A stretch of DNA of 64,000 bases from Novosphingobium sp. 18050 (GTDB taxonomy: Bacteria; Pseudomonadota; Alphaproteobacteria; Sphingomonadales; Sphingomonadaceae). Both the position numbers and the translations under genes were made by a program. This document shows, one piece after another, positions 46,776 through 54,916 of this stretch; position 1 is the first letter of the stretch, and the number at the start of each line of letters is the position of its first letter. The DNA is taken from NCBI RefSeq assembly GCF_902706195.1, contig NZ_CACSJO010000006.1:124001-188000 (forward strand), read 5' to 3'. The notes below the pieces were generated by a model. That model was not told the DNA's origin. It did not search any database and was given only the letters and a program-made list of their open reading frames with translations.

Positions 46776-47224
46776 ACCGGCCTCTTCATCTGCAGGCCGC
46801 TACGCTTGCACGACGCGACCAGCGTGTCCGTCTGGTTGAAGGCCCGGTGCGCGAAGGTCACGATCCCGGCGTTGGGCCGGCTTTTCGATTCCCTGAGGTC
46901 CACCACTTCGGTCTCGACATGAAGCGTGTCGCCAATGAACACCGGCGCGGGAAAGCGCACCTCGTCCCAGCCCAGGTTGGCGATAGCCGTACCCAGCGTC
47001 GTATCGGCAATGGAGACGCCCACCATCAGCCCCAGCGTGAACGTCGAGTTCACGAGGATGCGGCCATAGTCGGTCGTCTTCATGTACTCGGCATCAAGGT
47101 GCAGCAGCGCCGGGTTGTGCGTGAGGGTGGAGAACAGCAGGTTGTCCGTCTCGGTCACGGTGCGGCGGATGTCGTGCTGGAAAACCTGCCCGATCTTCAG
47201 GTCGTCGAACCACAGCCCAGCCAT
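46772..47224 (-). CDS. MaoC-family hotdog dehydratase
   Basis: A 150-residue single hotdog domain. Start at 47224 (MAGLWFDDLKIGQVF), where the ATG shares a base with the thiolase stop; the longer frame runs through the thiolase. Near the N-terminus, TVTETDNLLFSTLTHNPALLHLD matches the MaoC-like D-x-N-P-x-H pattern with Thr-His-Asn-Pro in place of Gly-Asp-x-Asn-Pro, as in mesaconyl/beta-methylmalyl-CoA dehydratases. Next to a CitE-like lyase this supports mesaconyl- or methylmalyl-CoA-type chemistry. Likely substrate: a branched enoyl-CoA. Confidence 0.88.
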   Translation of the reverse strand: MAGLWFDDLKIGQVFQHDIRRTVTETDNLLFSTLTHNPALLHLDAEYMKTTDYGRILVNSTFTLGLMVGVSIADTTLGTAIANLGWDEVRFPAPVFIGDTLHVETEVVDLRESKSRPNAGIVTFAHRAFNQTDTLVASCKRSGLQMKRPV

Positions 47225-48420
47225 CAGAGCAGCCCCAGGATCGAGATGGCGGCAACGCCCTGATAGGGCACCCCGCCAAGGTTGTGGGTCAAGCCCATGC
47301 TGGGGTTCGACAACTGCCGCGGCCCGGCGCGGCCCAGAAGCTGCGTGTAAACCTCGTAGGCCATGCGCAGGCCCGAGGCGCCGATCGGGTGGCCGAAGCA
47401 TTTCAGGCCGCCGTCGATCTGGCACGGGATAGCCCCGTCGCGGTCGTACCGCCCGTCGAGTACGTCGCGCACCGCCTGCCCGTCGTCGGAGAGGCCCAGA
47501 TCTTCCATCGTCACCAGCTCGGTGATCGAGAAGCAGTCATGCACCTCTGTCAGGCTGAGCTGGCTGCGCGGATCGGTGATCCCCGCTTCGGCATAGGCGC
47601 GCGCGGCAGCGTTGCGGGTGTTGGGCACGTAGGAGCCGTCCCAGTCGCTCATCTGCGTTTCGCGCCCCGAACTGGTGGTGATCTGCAGCGACTTGATAGA
47701 GACGATGTCCTTCTTGCCCAGCGCGCGCGCGATCTCCGGCGTGGTAACGATGGCGCAGGCTGCGCCGTCAGACACGCCCGAGCAGTCGAACAGGCCAAGC
47801 GGATCGGCGATCATCGGTGCGTTGAGGATCGTCTCCATGGAAACGGCCTTCTGGAAATGCGCCTTGGGGCTATGGACACCGTTCTGGTGGCTTTTCCAGC
47901 TGACGTGGGCGATCGCCCGCTTCAGGTCTTCCTTCGAAATCTGGTACTTGGTGCGATAGCCATCGGCGAGCGGGGCAAAACCCGCGGGCGCAGAGACCAT
48001 CGGCATCCACAAGTCGTTGAACGTGCCCTTGAACGCAGGCGGCAGCCCGCCGTAGCCCGTATCCTTCAGCTTTTCCGCGCCGATGGCCAGTGCGATGTCC
48101 ACCGCGCCCGAAGCGACCGCATACGTCGCGCCGCGCAGGGCTTCGGTGCCGGTCGCGCACATGTTCTCCATACGGCTGACCGGGATGTTTTCCAGGCGCA
48201 GCGCCATCGCCGCCGGGATCGAGCTGTTGCCAACGTTGATCGCATCGCCGTAGCAACCGAACCACGCCGCCTCGATCTGTTTACGCTCGATGCCCGCATC
48301 GGCCAGCGCTTCCTCGAAGGCTTCCGCCATGAGGTCGGGTGAGCCTTTGTCCCAGCGCTCCCCGAATTTCGAGCAGCCCGCGCCGATGATGGCGACCTTG
48401 TCCTTGATACCCGTTGCCAT
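47224..48420 (-). CDS. Thiolase (SCP2/acetyl-CoA acetyltransferase-like)
   Basis: A 398-residue thiolase-fold enzyme. The nucleophile is C88 in MENMCATGTEAL, and the C-terminal CFGHPIGASGLRM supplies the His and second Cys region. The sequence type is the SCP2-thiolase group, which handles bulky 3-oxoacyl-CoA and often pairs with a DUF35 protein. Directly upstream, 4 bases away, is an HMG-CoA-synthase-like/DUF35 fusion, so the two probably form a complex. It overlaps the MaoC start by one base. Confidence 0.92.
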   Translation of the reverse strand: MATGIKDKVAIIGAGCSKFGERWDKGSPDLMAEAFEEALADAGIERKQIEAAWFGCYGDAINVGNSSIPAAMALRLENIPVSRMENMCATGTEALRGATYAVASGAVDIALAIGAEKLKDTGYGGLPPAFKGTFNDLWMPMVSAPAGFAPLADGYRTKYQISKEDLKRAIAHVSWKSHQNGVHSPKAHFQKAVSMETILNAPMIADPLGLFDCSGVSDGAACAIVTTPEIARALGKKDIVSIKSLQITTSSGRETQMSDWDGSYVPNTRNAAARAYAEAGITDPRSQLSLTEVHDCFSITELVTMEDLGLSDDGQAVRDVLDGRYDRDGAIPCQIDGGLKCFGHPIGASGLRMAYEVYTQLLGRAGPRQLSNPSMGLTHNLGGVPYQGVAAISILGLL

Positions 48421-48424
48421 GCGA

Positions 48425-49873
48425 TCAGTCCTTGTTCTCGTCCAGGCGGGGAGACGCTTTCCAGAAGTAGCGGTTGTAACCGCGCATCCGGTCCTGCTCC
48501 TTGATGCGGAAGACCATCTCCAGCGGCATGCCTAGTTCCAGCCCCTCCGGACCGGCATCGACCATTTCCATCTGCAACCGCGCACCGTTGTCGAACTGCA
48601 CGAAGCCGCCCAGCAGCGGGGGCGAAGGGTAGTAGGAGAGCCAGTCGGAAGTCTGCGTCATCACCTTGGCAGGCGCATCGACCAGCGGCACGTCGCTGAA
48701 CCCGCTCCCCGGCGCATGGCAATTCACGCAGTACTGAAGCTGCGGGAACTGGATCGTGCCGCAGGAACCGCATTCGCCCGCAGTGAACGTGTCGATCTGG
48801 CTGCCTGAGCGATACTGCTCGGTCAGCGCGGTCTTGGCGTTCTTTTCCGCGCGCATGCCCCATTCCAGCTCGATGCCCTGCTGGAAACTGAGCATGCGAA
48901 GGTACGCATCGGTGACGATTCCCCGCGCCAGCGAACCAGCAACGCCGCGCGCCGGACGCGCGGCGGCAATCGCATCGGTAACCTCGAAGACCAGCGCATC
49001 GACGCCCTGCCCGAAGCTCACCACAAGGATGCGCTCACCCGGTTGCGCGGTTTCCAGTGCGCGCGCCAGCATCAGCAGGGCGTGGGCGCAGCCGGCATAA
49101 CCGCAGCCATCTTCCAGCCCGTCTACCATTTCGCCCGTGAAGCGCAGCTGCTTGGCGGCAGCAGCGGCAATCGCGCGGATCGGCGAAGGCATGGCGAAAT
49201 GGGCGATGTCCGCAATCGTCAGCCCGGCCTGTGCCAGAGCCGCATCGACGGCGGGCGGCACCAGCTTGGCATAGCCTTCGTCGCGCACCCAGCGCTCTTC
49301 CCAGTGATATTCAAAATCCGCGCCATCGGGCCGAAAATGCGAGGCAAAGTTCGCCGCCACATTGCCCGTGCCGACCAGCCTTGCGGCCACGTTTTCGCTC
49401 CCCAGCACGAACGCCGCTGCGCCCGCGCCATAAGTCATCTCCTGCGTGCTGGCAGGCTTACCGCGCGGCGCGTCGGAAGCGACGAAAAGCGCCTGCTCCC
49501 CCGCCTTGAGCGCAGCCAGCAGACCCGAAGTCCCCGCCCGCTGCCCCAGCGCCCCGTCGAAAGTGCGGATCGTGCGCGGCAGCCCGAGCGCCCCGGCGAC
49601 GATCGCGCTCGGCTGAAGGTCCGCATAAGGCGGCCGCGTGGTCGCGAAACCCAGCGCCTGAAGCGATGCGTGGTCGCTTCCAGCCAGCGCATCGCGTGCG
49701 GCTTCGACCGCCATAGTCGCGGTGTCCTCGTCCCAGTTGCAGAACGCGCGTGCGCCCTTCGCCAGGCTGCGCAGCGAAGGCGCCATCCACTTGTGCGCCG
49801 CCGCGATCGCTTCCCGGTCGAGCCGCATGCGCGGAACGTAGGCACCGAATGCGGTAATGCCGAAATCGCTCAT
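48425..49873 (-). CDS. HMG-CoA-synthase-like protein fused to DUF35 zinc-ribbon/OB domain
   Basis: A 482-residue fusion. Residues 1-350 have the thiolase-superfamily condensing fold (ITAFGAYVPRMRLDR start, typical of archaeal-type HMG-CoA synthases). Residues 360-482 form a DUF35 domain, with zinc ligands C368, C371, C382 and C385 followed by an OB-fold. The nucleophile position looks changed: aligning with AC-x-AGT gives Q111 in GQRAGTSGLL, not Cys, and the His loop is also unlike canonical enzymes (FAMPSP). It may therefore be structural, an aldolase, or a decarboxylase rather than a synthase. The neighbouring thiolase keeps its Cys. Confidence 0.85.
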   Translation of the reverse strand: MSDFGITAFGAYVPRMRLDREAIAAAHKWMAPSLRSLAKGARAFCNWDEDTATMAVEAARDALAGSDHASLQALGFATTRPPYADLQPSAIVAGALGLPRTIRTFDGALGQRAGTSGLLAALKAGEQALFVASDAPRGKPASTQEMTYGAGAAAFVLGSENVAARLVGTGNVAANFASHFRPDGADFEYHWEERWVRDEGYAKLVPPAVDAALAQAGLTIADIAHFAMPSPIRAIAAAAAKQLRFTGEMVDGLEDGCGYAGCAHALLMLARALETAQPGERILVVSFGQGVDALVFEVTDAIAAARPARGVAGSLARGIVTDAYLRMLSFQQGIELEWGMRAEKNAKTALTEQYRSGSQIDTFTAGECGSCGTIQFPQLQYCVNCHAPGSGFSDVPLVDAPAKVMTQTSDWLSYYPSPPLLGGFVQFDNGARLQMEMVDAGPEGLELGMPLEMVFRIKEQDRMRGYNRYFWKASPRLDENKD

Positions 49874-49905
49874 CTCTTGCCTTTCCCTTCAACCTTCGCT
49901 GCGCA

Positions 49906-51072
49906 TCAGTAGCTGCGCGGAAGGCCGAGAACCTTTTCGCCGATGAAATTGCAGATCATCTGCTCGGTGATCGGCGCGATCCGCAGCAGGATGGATTCGC
50001 GGAACAGCCGTTCGACCTGATATTCAGTGGAATAGCCCATTCCGCCATGCGTCATCACCGCGCGGGTCGCCGCCTCGAACGCGGCGCGTCCGCCCAGGAA
50101 CTTGCCCGCATTGGCCTCCGCCGCGCAGGACTTGCCCGCGTCGTAGAGGTAGGCGGCGCGCATCAGCATCCAGTAGGCGGATTCCAGATACATCCAGTTC
50201 TCCGCGAGCGGGTGCTGGATGCCCTGGTTCTGCCCGATCAAGCGGCCGAAGACACTGCGCTCCCCGGCATAGCGGACCGCCCGGTCCAGCGCGCCCTGCC
50301 CCAGCCCGACCGCTTCGATCCCTACGAGAATGCGCTCGGGGTTGAGGCTGTGCAGGATATAATGAAAGCCCTTGCCCTCTTCGCCGATACGGTCGGCATC
50401 CGGGATGAAGTAATCGTCGATAAAGGTCGCGTTGGAATCGACCGCGTTACGGCCCATTTTGGGGATGCGCTTAACTTCGATCTGCGAATGGTCGAGATCG
50501 GTGTAGAACAGCGTCATGCCGTCGGTCGGGCGCTTGCACTGGTCCTTGGGCGTGGTGCGGGTTAGCAGGATGATCTTGTTCGCGACCTGGCCCGAAGAGG
50601 TCCAGATCTTGCGCCCCGTCACCCGGTAACCGCCTTCGACCTTGGTGGCGAAAGTGCGAATGCTGGTGGTATCCAGCCCCGCGTCAGGCTCCGTCACGCC
50701 AAAGCAGGCGCGGTCGGTGCCCTCGATCAGCGGCTTCAGCATCCGTTCCTTCTGCTCCGGCGTCCCGTTCACGACGACGGCATGCGGGCCGAAAATATTG
50801 AGGTGGATCGTGGAAGCGGCGGAATAGCCGCCCGCGCTGCGGCTGACGGTGTGCATCATCACGGCAGCTTCTGCCACGCCCAGATTAGCGCCGCCCAGTT
50901 CCTCGGGCATGGTGATGCCCAGCCAGCCGCCATCGGCCATGGCCTTGTGGAATTCGAAGGGGAATTCCTTGTCCTGCTCTTTCTGCGACCAATAGTCGTC
51001 GCCGAACTGGTCACAGACTTTCTGGACACCGTCGCGAATGGCTTCCTGCTCTTCGCTGAGCGCGATCTCCAA
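49906..51072 (-). CDS. Acyl-CoA dehydrogenase
   Basis: A 388-residue FAD dehydrogenase. FGVTEPDAGLDTTSIRTFA and KIWTSSGQVANKIILL are the family's substrate/FAD elements. NPERI could provide the catalytic base. The C-terminal HGGMGYSTEYQVERLFRE is typical of dehydrogenases for CoA esters with bulky side chains. The start is a TTG at 51072, chosen because AGGAGG precedes it by 5 bases; an ATG in between is out of frame. It opens a six-gene minus-strand operon with the palindrome only 19 bases upstream. It is only distantly similar to the dehydrogenase at 43556. Confidence 0.92.
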   Translation of the reverse strand: MEIALSEEQEAIRDGVQKVCDQFGDDYWSQKEQDKEFPFEFHKAMADGGWLGITMPEELGGANLGVAEAAVMMHTVSRSAGGYSAASTIHLNIFGPHAVVVNGTPEQKERMLKPLIEGTDRACFGVTEPDAGLDTTSIRTFATKVEGGYRVTGRKIWTSSGQVANKIILLTRTTPKDQCKRPTDGMTLFYTDLDHSQIEVKRIPKMGRNAVDSNATFIDDYFIPDADRIGEEGKGFHYILHSLNPERILVGIEAVGLGQGALDRAVRYAGERSVFGRLIGQNQGIQHPLAENWMYLESAYWMLMRAAYLYDAGKSCAAEANAGKFLGGRAAFEAATRAVMTHGGMGYSTEYQVERLFRESILLRIAPITEQMICNFIGEKVLGLPRSY

Positions 51073-51091
51073 GGCATCCTCCTGATTTATC

Positions 51092-51105
51092 GTTCACTAG
51101 CGAAC
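51092..51105. promoter_or_regulatory. Palindrome site F, GTTCACTAGCGAAC
   Basis: A 14-bp palindrome with one mismatch and a CTAG core, 19 bases before the TTG start of the dehydrogenase operon. Also lies downstream of the crotonase at 51153. Confidence 0.65.
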
Positions 51106-51152
51106 TGTTTTTAAGCACGGCGCGCTTCCCTTGGCAACAACCAAGACACACC

Positions 51153-51977
51153 TCAGCCCTGCGCAGGGTCCTTTCCGAACTGCACGCGCCGCTTACCGAT
51201 GAAAGCGCCGACGCCCTCCTCGAAATCCGCCAAAGCCACGTTTTCCGCCACTTTTTCGCGCTCAAGGTCAAGCTGGGCGGCAAGCCCGTTCGCAGCTGCT
51301 ACGGCAATCATCGCCTTGGCGTCGCGCAGCACTTTCTGCGGTCCGCGCGCCAAGGCGCGCGCCTGCTTCTCCGCCGCATCGTCCAACTCCTCGGCCGATA
51401 CGATTCGCCCGATCAGACCGATCGCCAGCGCTTCCTCGGCACCCACCTTGCGCCCGCTGAGGAACATGTCGGTCGCCCGTTTCACGCCGATCGCGCGCGG
51501 CAGCATGTAGCTGAGCCCGCTATCGGGCGAGAGGCCGATAAGGCCGTGCGCGCAGAGGAAATAGGTGCTCGCATCGCCGAAACTGAAGTCCGCGCCCAGC
51601 GTGTACATCATCGCCGCGCCCGCCACCGAACCGCGTGCTGCGGTAACAATCGGCTGGGGAATTGCGCACCAGTTGCGCACCATCGCACTCGCATTGTCGA
51701 GCCGCTGCCAGTAGCTGCGCGCCCGTTCCTCGCGGTTCAGGTCGAGCGATGCAGCCATCCCGGCAACGTCGCCTCCGCCACCAAAATTGTCGCCCGCCGC
51801 CTTTACCAGCACCACGCGAACCGCGCTGTCATCGGCGATCTGCGCGAAGAGCCGGGCCAATGGGACTACCGCTTCGGTAGGGATGGCATTGCGTGCTTCG
51901 GGACGATTGAACGTAAGCGTCAGCACCCCCTCGGACAGCGTTACGAGATAGGGTCCCTGGCTGATTTGCTCGATCAC
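51153..51977 (-). CDS. Crotonase-family protein lacking both usual Glu; PaaG-like isomerase?
   Basis: A 274-residue crotonase fold (NFGGGGDVAGM first oxyanion loop; RGSVAGAAMMYTLGADF second). The two catalytic Glu positions of hydratases are replaced: Met in the second loop and Ala/His in CAHGLIGLSPDSG. The Asp of SPDSG is the residue used by PaaG-type enoyl-CoA isomerases, so double-bond isomerisation or dienoyl chemistry is likelier than hydration. The start is GTG at 51977, with GGGAGAG before it. It is divergent from the P450, sharing palindrome G. Confidence 0.85.
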   Translation of the reverse strand: MIEQISQGPYLVTLSEGVLTLTFNRPEARNAIPTEAVVPLARLFAQIADDSAVRVVLVKAAGDNFGGGGDVAGMAASLDLNREERARSYWQRLDNASAMVRNWCAIPQPIVTAARGSVAGAAMMYTLGADFSFGDASTYFLCAHGLIGLSPDSGLSYMLPRAIGVKRATDMFLSGRKVGAEEALAIGLIGRIVSAEELDDAAEKQARALARGPQKVLRDAKAMIAVAAANGLAAQLDLEREKVAENVALADFEEGVGAFIGKRRVQFGKDPAQG

Positions 51978-52035
51978 GAAGCTCTCCCGAAGCAGCTAAA
52001 AATTTCCCGGCTTGATTGAATGTCCGAGCATATTA

Positions 52036-52049
52036 GTATGCCTGCGAAC
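52036..52049. promoter_or_regulatory. Palindrome site G, GTATGCCTGCGAAC
   Basis: A 14-bp inverted repeat with perfect right half, located between the divergent crotonase (51977) and P450 (52097) genes, about 58 and 47 bases from their starts. Confidence 0.58.
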
Positions 52050-52096
52050 CGATGGCACGCTCAAAGCGGCCACGCAAGCCTTGAGAGGATACAGCC

Positions 52097-53338
52097 TTGA
52101 ACGCGCAATCCCCCAGCAGTTTCGCCGATCCCGCCGTCCAGCGCTGCCCTTTTCCCTTCATCGAGCAGCTTCATGCCGAATCGCCCGTGTACCGCGATCC
52201 GATCACCGGGTTTTTCGTTGTCACCCGCTATGCCGACGTGGCGCTGGTCAATGCCGATCCGGCGCTTTTTTCCAACAAGACCACCCTGCTGATCTCCAAA
52301 GCGCACAGCCCCAATGCCGCCGAGATCGAGCGCCGCTTTCGCGAGAACGGCTTCCCGCGCATCCATACGCTGGTTTCGAACGATCCGCCCGACCACGGCC
52401 GCTACCGCGCCGTCGTAGACAAAGTGTTCGCACCCAGCTTCGTGCGCTCGCTTGAGCCGGGGATCGTGGAGATCGCAGACGCCCTGATCGACGCGCTTCC
52501 CGAATCGGGCGCCGCCGACCTGCTCCACGAATACAGCCTCAAGATCCCGATGTTCGTGATCTGCGACCAGCTTGGCGTCCCGCGCGAAATGTGGCGCAAG
52601 TTCAAAGCCTGGTCCGACGCCGAGATCGAGATGATCAACCCCGCGCTTGACCCGGTGCGCGAACTGGAACTGGCCGACCTGCTGATCGAAGCCCAGAACT
52701 ACCTTTACGACCGCGCCCGCGAATATCAGCAGCAGCCTGCCAACAAGCTGCTCAGCCTGGTCGCGAACTCGGAGGTGGACGGCCGCCCGATCGCGCCTGC
52801 GGAAATCGTCGCCATTGCCGAACAGCTTCTGGTAGCCGGCAACGAGACCACCACAAGCGCCATCGCCATCGCTCTGTCGAAGCTGATCGAAGATCCCGAG
52901 CTGGCTCAGACCCTGCGCGGGCAGCCAGATAAGATCGGCACTTACTGCGAGGAAATCCTGCGTCTCCACGCGCCCTCGCCACACCTTTACCGTGAAGTCC
53001 TGGCCGATACCGAGATCGGGGGCGTGGCGCTGCCCAAGGGCGCGATCGTGCAAGTCAGCTATCTCGCTGCCAATCGCGACGAAGCGCAGTTCGCCTGCCC
53101 ATCAAAGCTCGATCTCGATCGCAAGGGGGCGAAGAACCACCTCGCATTCGGCCGCGGAATCCACTTCTGCATCGGCAACCAACTGGCCCGTACCGAGATG
53201 CGCATTGCCGTAGGTCGGCTGCTCGCCCGCGTCGATGGGCTGGCATTTGACCCCGAAAAGCCGCGTCCGCAGTTCGCCGCGCTCTATCACGTCCATACGC
53301 TCGACAGCCTCGACGTGACCTATACGGCGAGGCGCTGA
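52097..53338 (+). CDS. Cytochrome P450 monooxygenase
   Basis: A 413-residue soluble bacterial P450. Heme ligand C358 lies in FGRGIHFCIGNQLAR. The oxygen-activation helix has AGNETTTSA, and the ExxR is in CEEILRLHAPS. The start is TTG at 52097, with GAGAGGA about 8 bases before; no ATG fits. It would hydroxylate a hydrophobic substrate using a ferredoxin pair that is not encoded here. It is the first of two co-transcribed genes (gap 3 bases to the kinase), behind palindrome G. Hydroxylation followed by phosphorylation of the new hydroxyl is an attractive reading. Confidence 0.93.
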   Translation: MNAQSPSSFADPAVQRCPFPFIEQLHAESPVYRDPITGFFVVTRYADVALVNADPALFSNKTTLLISKAHSPNAAEIERRFRENGFPRIHTLVSNDPPDHGRYRAVVDKVFAPSFVRSLEPGIVEIADALIDALPESGAADLLHEYSLKIPMFVICDQLGVPREMWRKFKAWSDAEIEMINPALDPVRELELADLLIEAQNYLYDRAREYQQQPANKLLSLVANSEVDGRPIAPAEIVAIAEQLLVAGNETTTSAIAIALSKLIEDPELAQTLRGQPDKIGTYCEEILRLHAPSPHLYREVLADTEIGGVALPKGAIVQVSYLAANRDEAQFACPSKLDLDRKGAKNHLAFGRGIHFCIGNQLARTEMRIAVGRLLARVDGLAFDPEKPRPQFAALYHVHTLDSLDVTYTARR

Positions 53339-53341
53339 GCA

Positions 53342-54847
53342 ATGCTGATCCCGAACGACAAGCTCCTCCACGCGACCCGCCGCGAGTATCGACGGATGCA
53401 GCCGATGCTCAGTCAGGCGGGGGTACAGGCCTCCGCCGGGGTGGCGATAGGCCATGCGCTGAACCTGCTGTCCACCCGCTCCCACGGCGGGCTGAAGGCA
53501 CTGGAGGCGCAGGCGCGGGCACTGACCGTTGCGCTTGAACAGGTCCGTGCGCTGGTAGCTGAATCGAGCGAAGGGCGCGATCGCTGTGATGCACTGCTGC
53601 ATGACCTTGAAGCCCCGTTACCCGACACGATCGAAGACGCTGAAGCAGACATTCGCGATGTCCTCTCGCAGTTCGAAGAATGCATCCACGCCCTGCTGGC
53701 CGACCGCGCGATCACCAAAAAGGCGTCGCTTGCGCAAGTTCTGGTCCGCTGGGAAGCCGGCGATCTGGCCGGGCAACTCGATGCCGAGGAAGCGGGCGCG
53801 GAAACCGACTTGGCCGTTACCCGAGACATACTGGAACGCTACCTGAGAGACCGCTTCGACGAACAAGGTCTGACCGTGACGTCTTTCGCGCCGCTCCCCG
53901 GCGGCTTCGGCAAGGAGACGATTCTTTTCGCCGTTTCGGGCGAGGCGTTTTCCGGCGAGTTCGTCATGCGCCGCGATCCGGGCGGAAACGATTCGCTAAC
54001 GAACGACTGCCACGAGGTTTTCCGAGAATACCCCGTCATCAAGGCCGCATTCGAGCGGGGCTTCCCCGCACCCGACGCACTCTGGGTCGATACCGAACAC
54101 GCGCTGGTGCCAGGCGGTGACTTCATCGTCATGCGGAAGTCTCCCGGACGCCTCGGCGGAGACATCTTCGGCGCCGCTGCCACCGTGCCCGCGCGCTTCG
54201 CCGATGTACTGGGCGATATTGCCGCGCGGCTGCACACGCTTGAACCGCTGGAGGAACTCGGCACGCTCTCCAGCTTCATCTCTCCCGACTTGTGGCACCT
54301 GCCGCGCAGCGAGGCGGCGCGCCGCTACATCGCCGGGTGGTACGACTACTACCGCAGCGAGGTGCACACCCCCTCGCCCGCGCTTTGCGCGATCTTCAGC
54401 TGGCTACTCGACAACGTACCCCGCCGCGAGGGGCGCGCGGCATTGCTGCACGGCGATTTCGGCTTCCACAACTTCCTGTTCGAGGACGACGAACTAAGCG
54501 CTGTACTCGACTGGGAGTTCGCTCATATCGGCGATCCTGCGGAGGAACTGGGCTACATCGCCATGGCCACCGAAGGCGCGATGGACTGGGACCGCTTCAT
54601 GGCGGCCTACCGCGCCGGCGGAGGCGATGATGTCGACCCGCAGGCCTTGCGCTTTTACCGGGTCTGGGCCCACGTGCGCAACGCAGCGGCAGGCAACATC
54701 CTGGCCACGCGCTTCAGCAATGGCCCGGTGGATGACATCAAGCTCACGATCCTGCCCTTTCACCACTTCCCCCGCTTCATAAGCGAGGCGGCGCGGCTGA
54801 TTGCGCAGGCCGAAGCGGAAAAATCGCCGGCCGTGACGGCTGCGTGA
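53342..54847 (+). CDS. APH/ACAD10-type phosphotransferase with long helical N-domain
   Basis: A 501-residue protein, the longest of three kinase paralogues in the window. An alpha-helical N-terminal domain of about 165 residues precedes the kinase domain, whose catalytic loop is LHGDFGFHNF with DWEFAHIGDPAEELG as the metal site. It directly follows the P450, so it may phosphorylate a hydroxyl introduced by it, as LvaA does on hydroxyacyl-CoA. The helical domain is the part encoded separately upstream of the kinase at 56451. Substrate unknown. Confidence 0.88.
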   Translation: MLIPNDKLLHATRREYRRMQPMLSQAGVQASAGVAIGHALNLLSTRSHGGLKALEAQARALTVALEQVRALVAESSEGRDRCDALLHDLEAPLPDTIEDAEADIRDVLSQFEECIHALLADRAITKKASLAQVLVRWEAGDLAGQLDAEEAGAETDLAVTRDILERYLRDRFDEQGLTVTSFAPLPGGFGKETILFAVSGEAFSGEFVMRRDPGGNDSLTNDCHEVFREYPVIKAAFERGFPAPDALWVDTEHALVPGGDFIVMRKSPGRLGGDIFGAAATVPARFADVLGDIAARLHTLEPLEELGTLSSFISPDLWHLPRSEAARRYIAGWYDYYRSEVHTPSPALCAIFSWLLDNVPRREGRAALLHGDFGFHNFLFEDDELSAVLDWEFAHIGDPAEELGYIAMATEGAMDWDRFMAAYRAGGGDDVDPQALRFYRVWAHVRNAAAGNILATRFSNGPVDDIKLTILPFHHFPRFISEAARLIAQAEAEKSPAVTAA

Positions 54848-54916
54848 AATGCGATATCGGCATGGGCGCGGGGCTTTCGGGCCTCGCCGCCCGGCATCGC
54901 ACCCAGGCCCGCTGGC

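Noticed and set aside
54850..54902. GC-rich imperfect hairpin between kinase 53342 and CrtC-like gene
   Set aside because: Pairing is interrupted and lacks a T-tract; it may be a terminator, but evidence is too weak to list.
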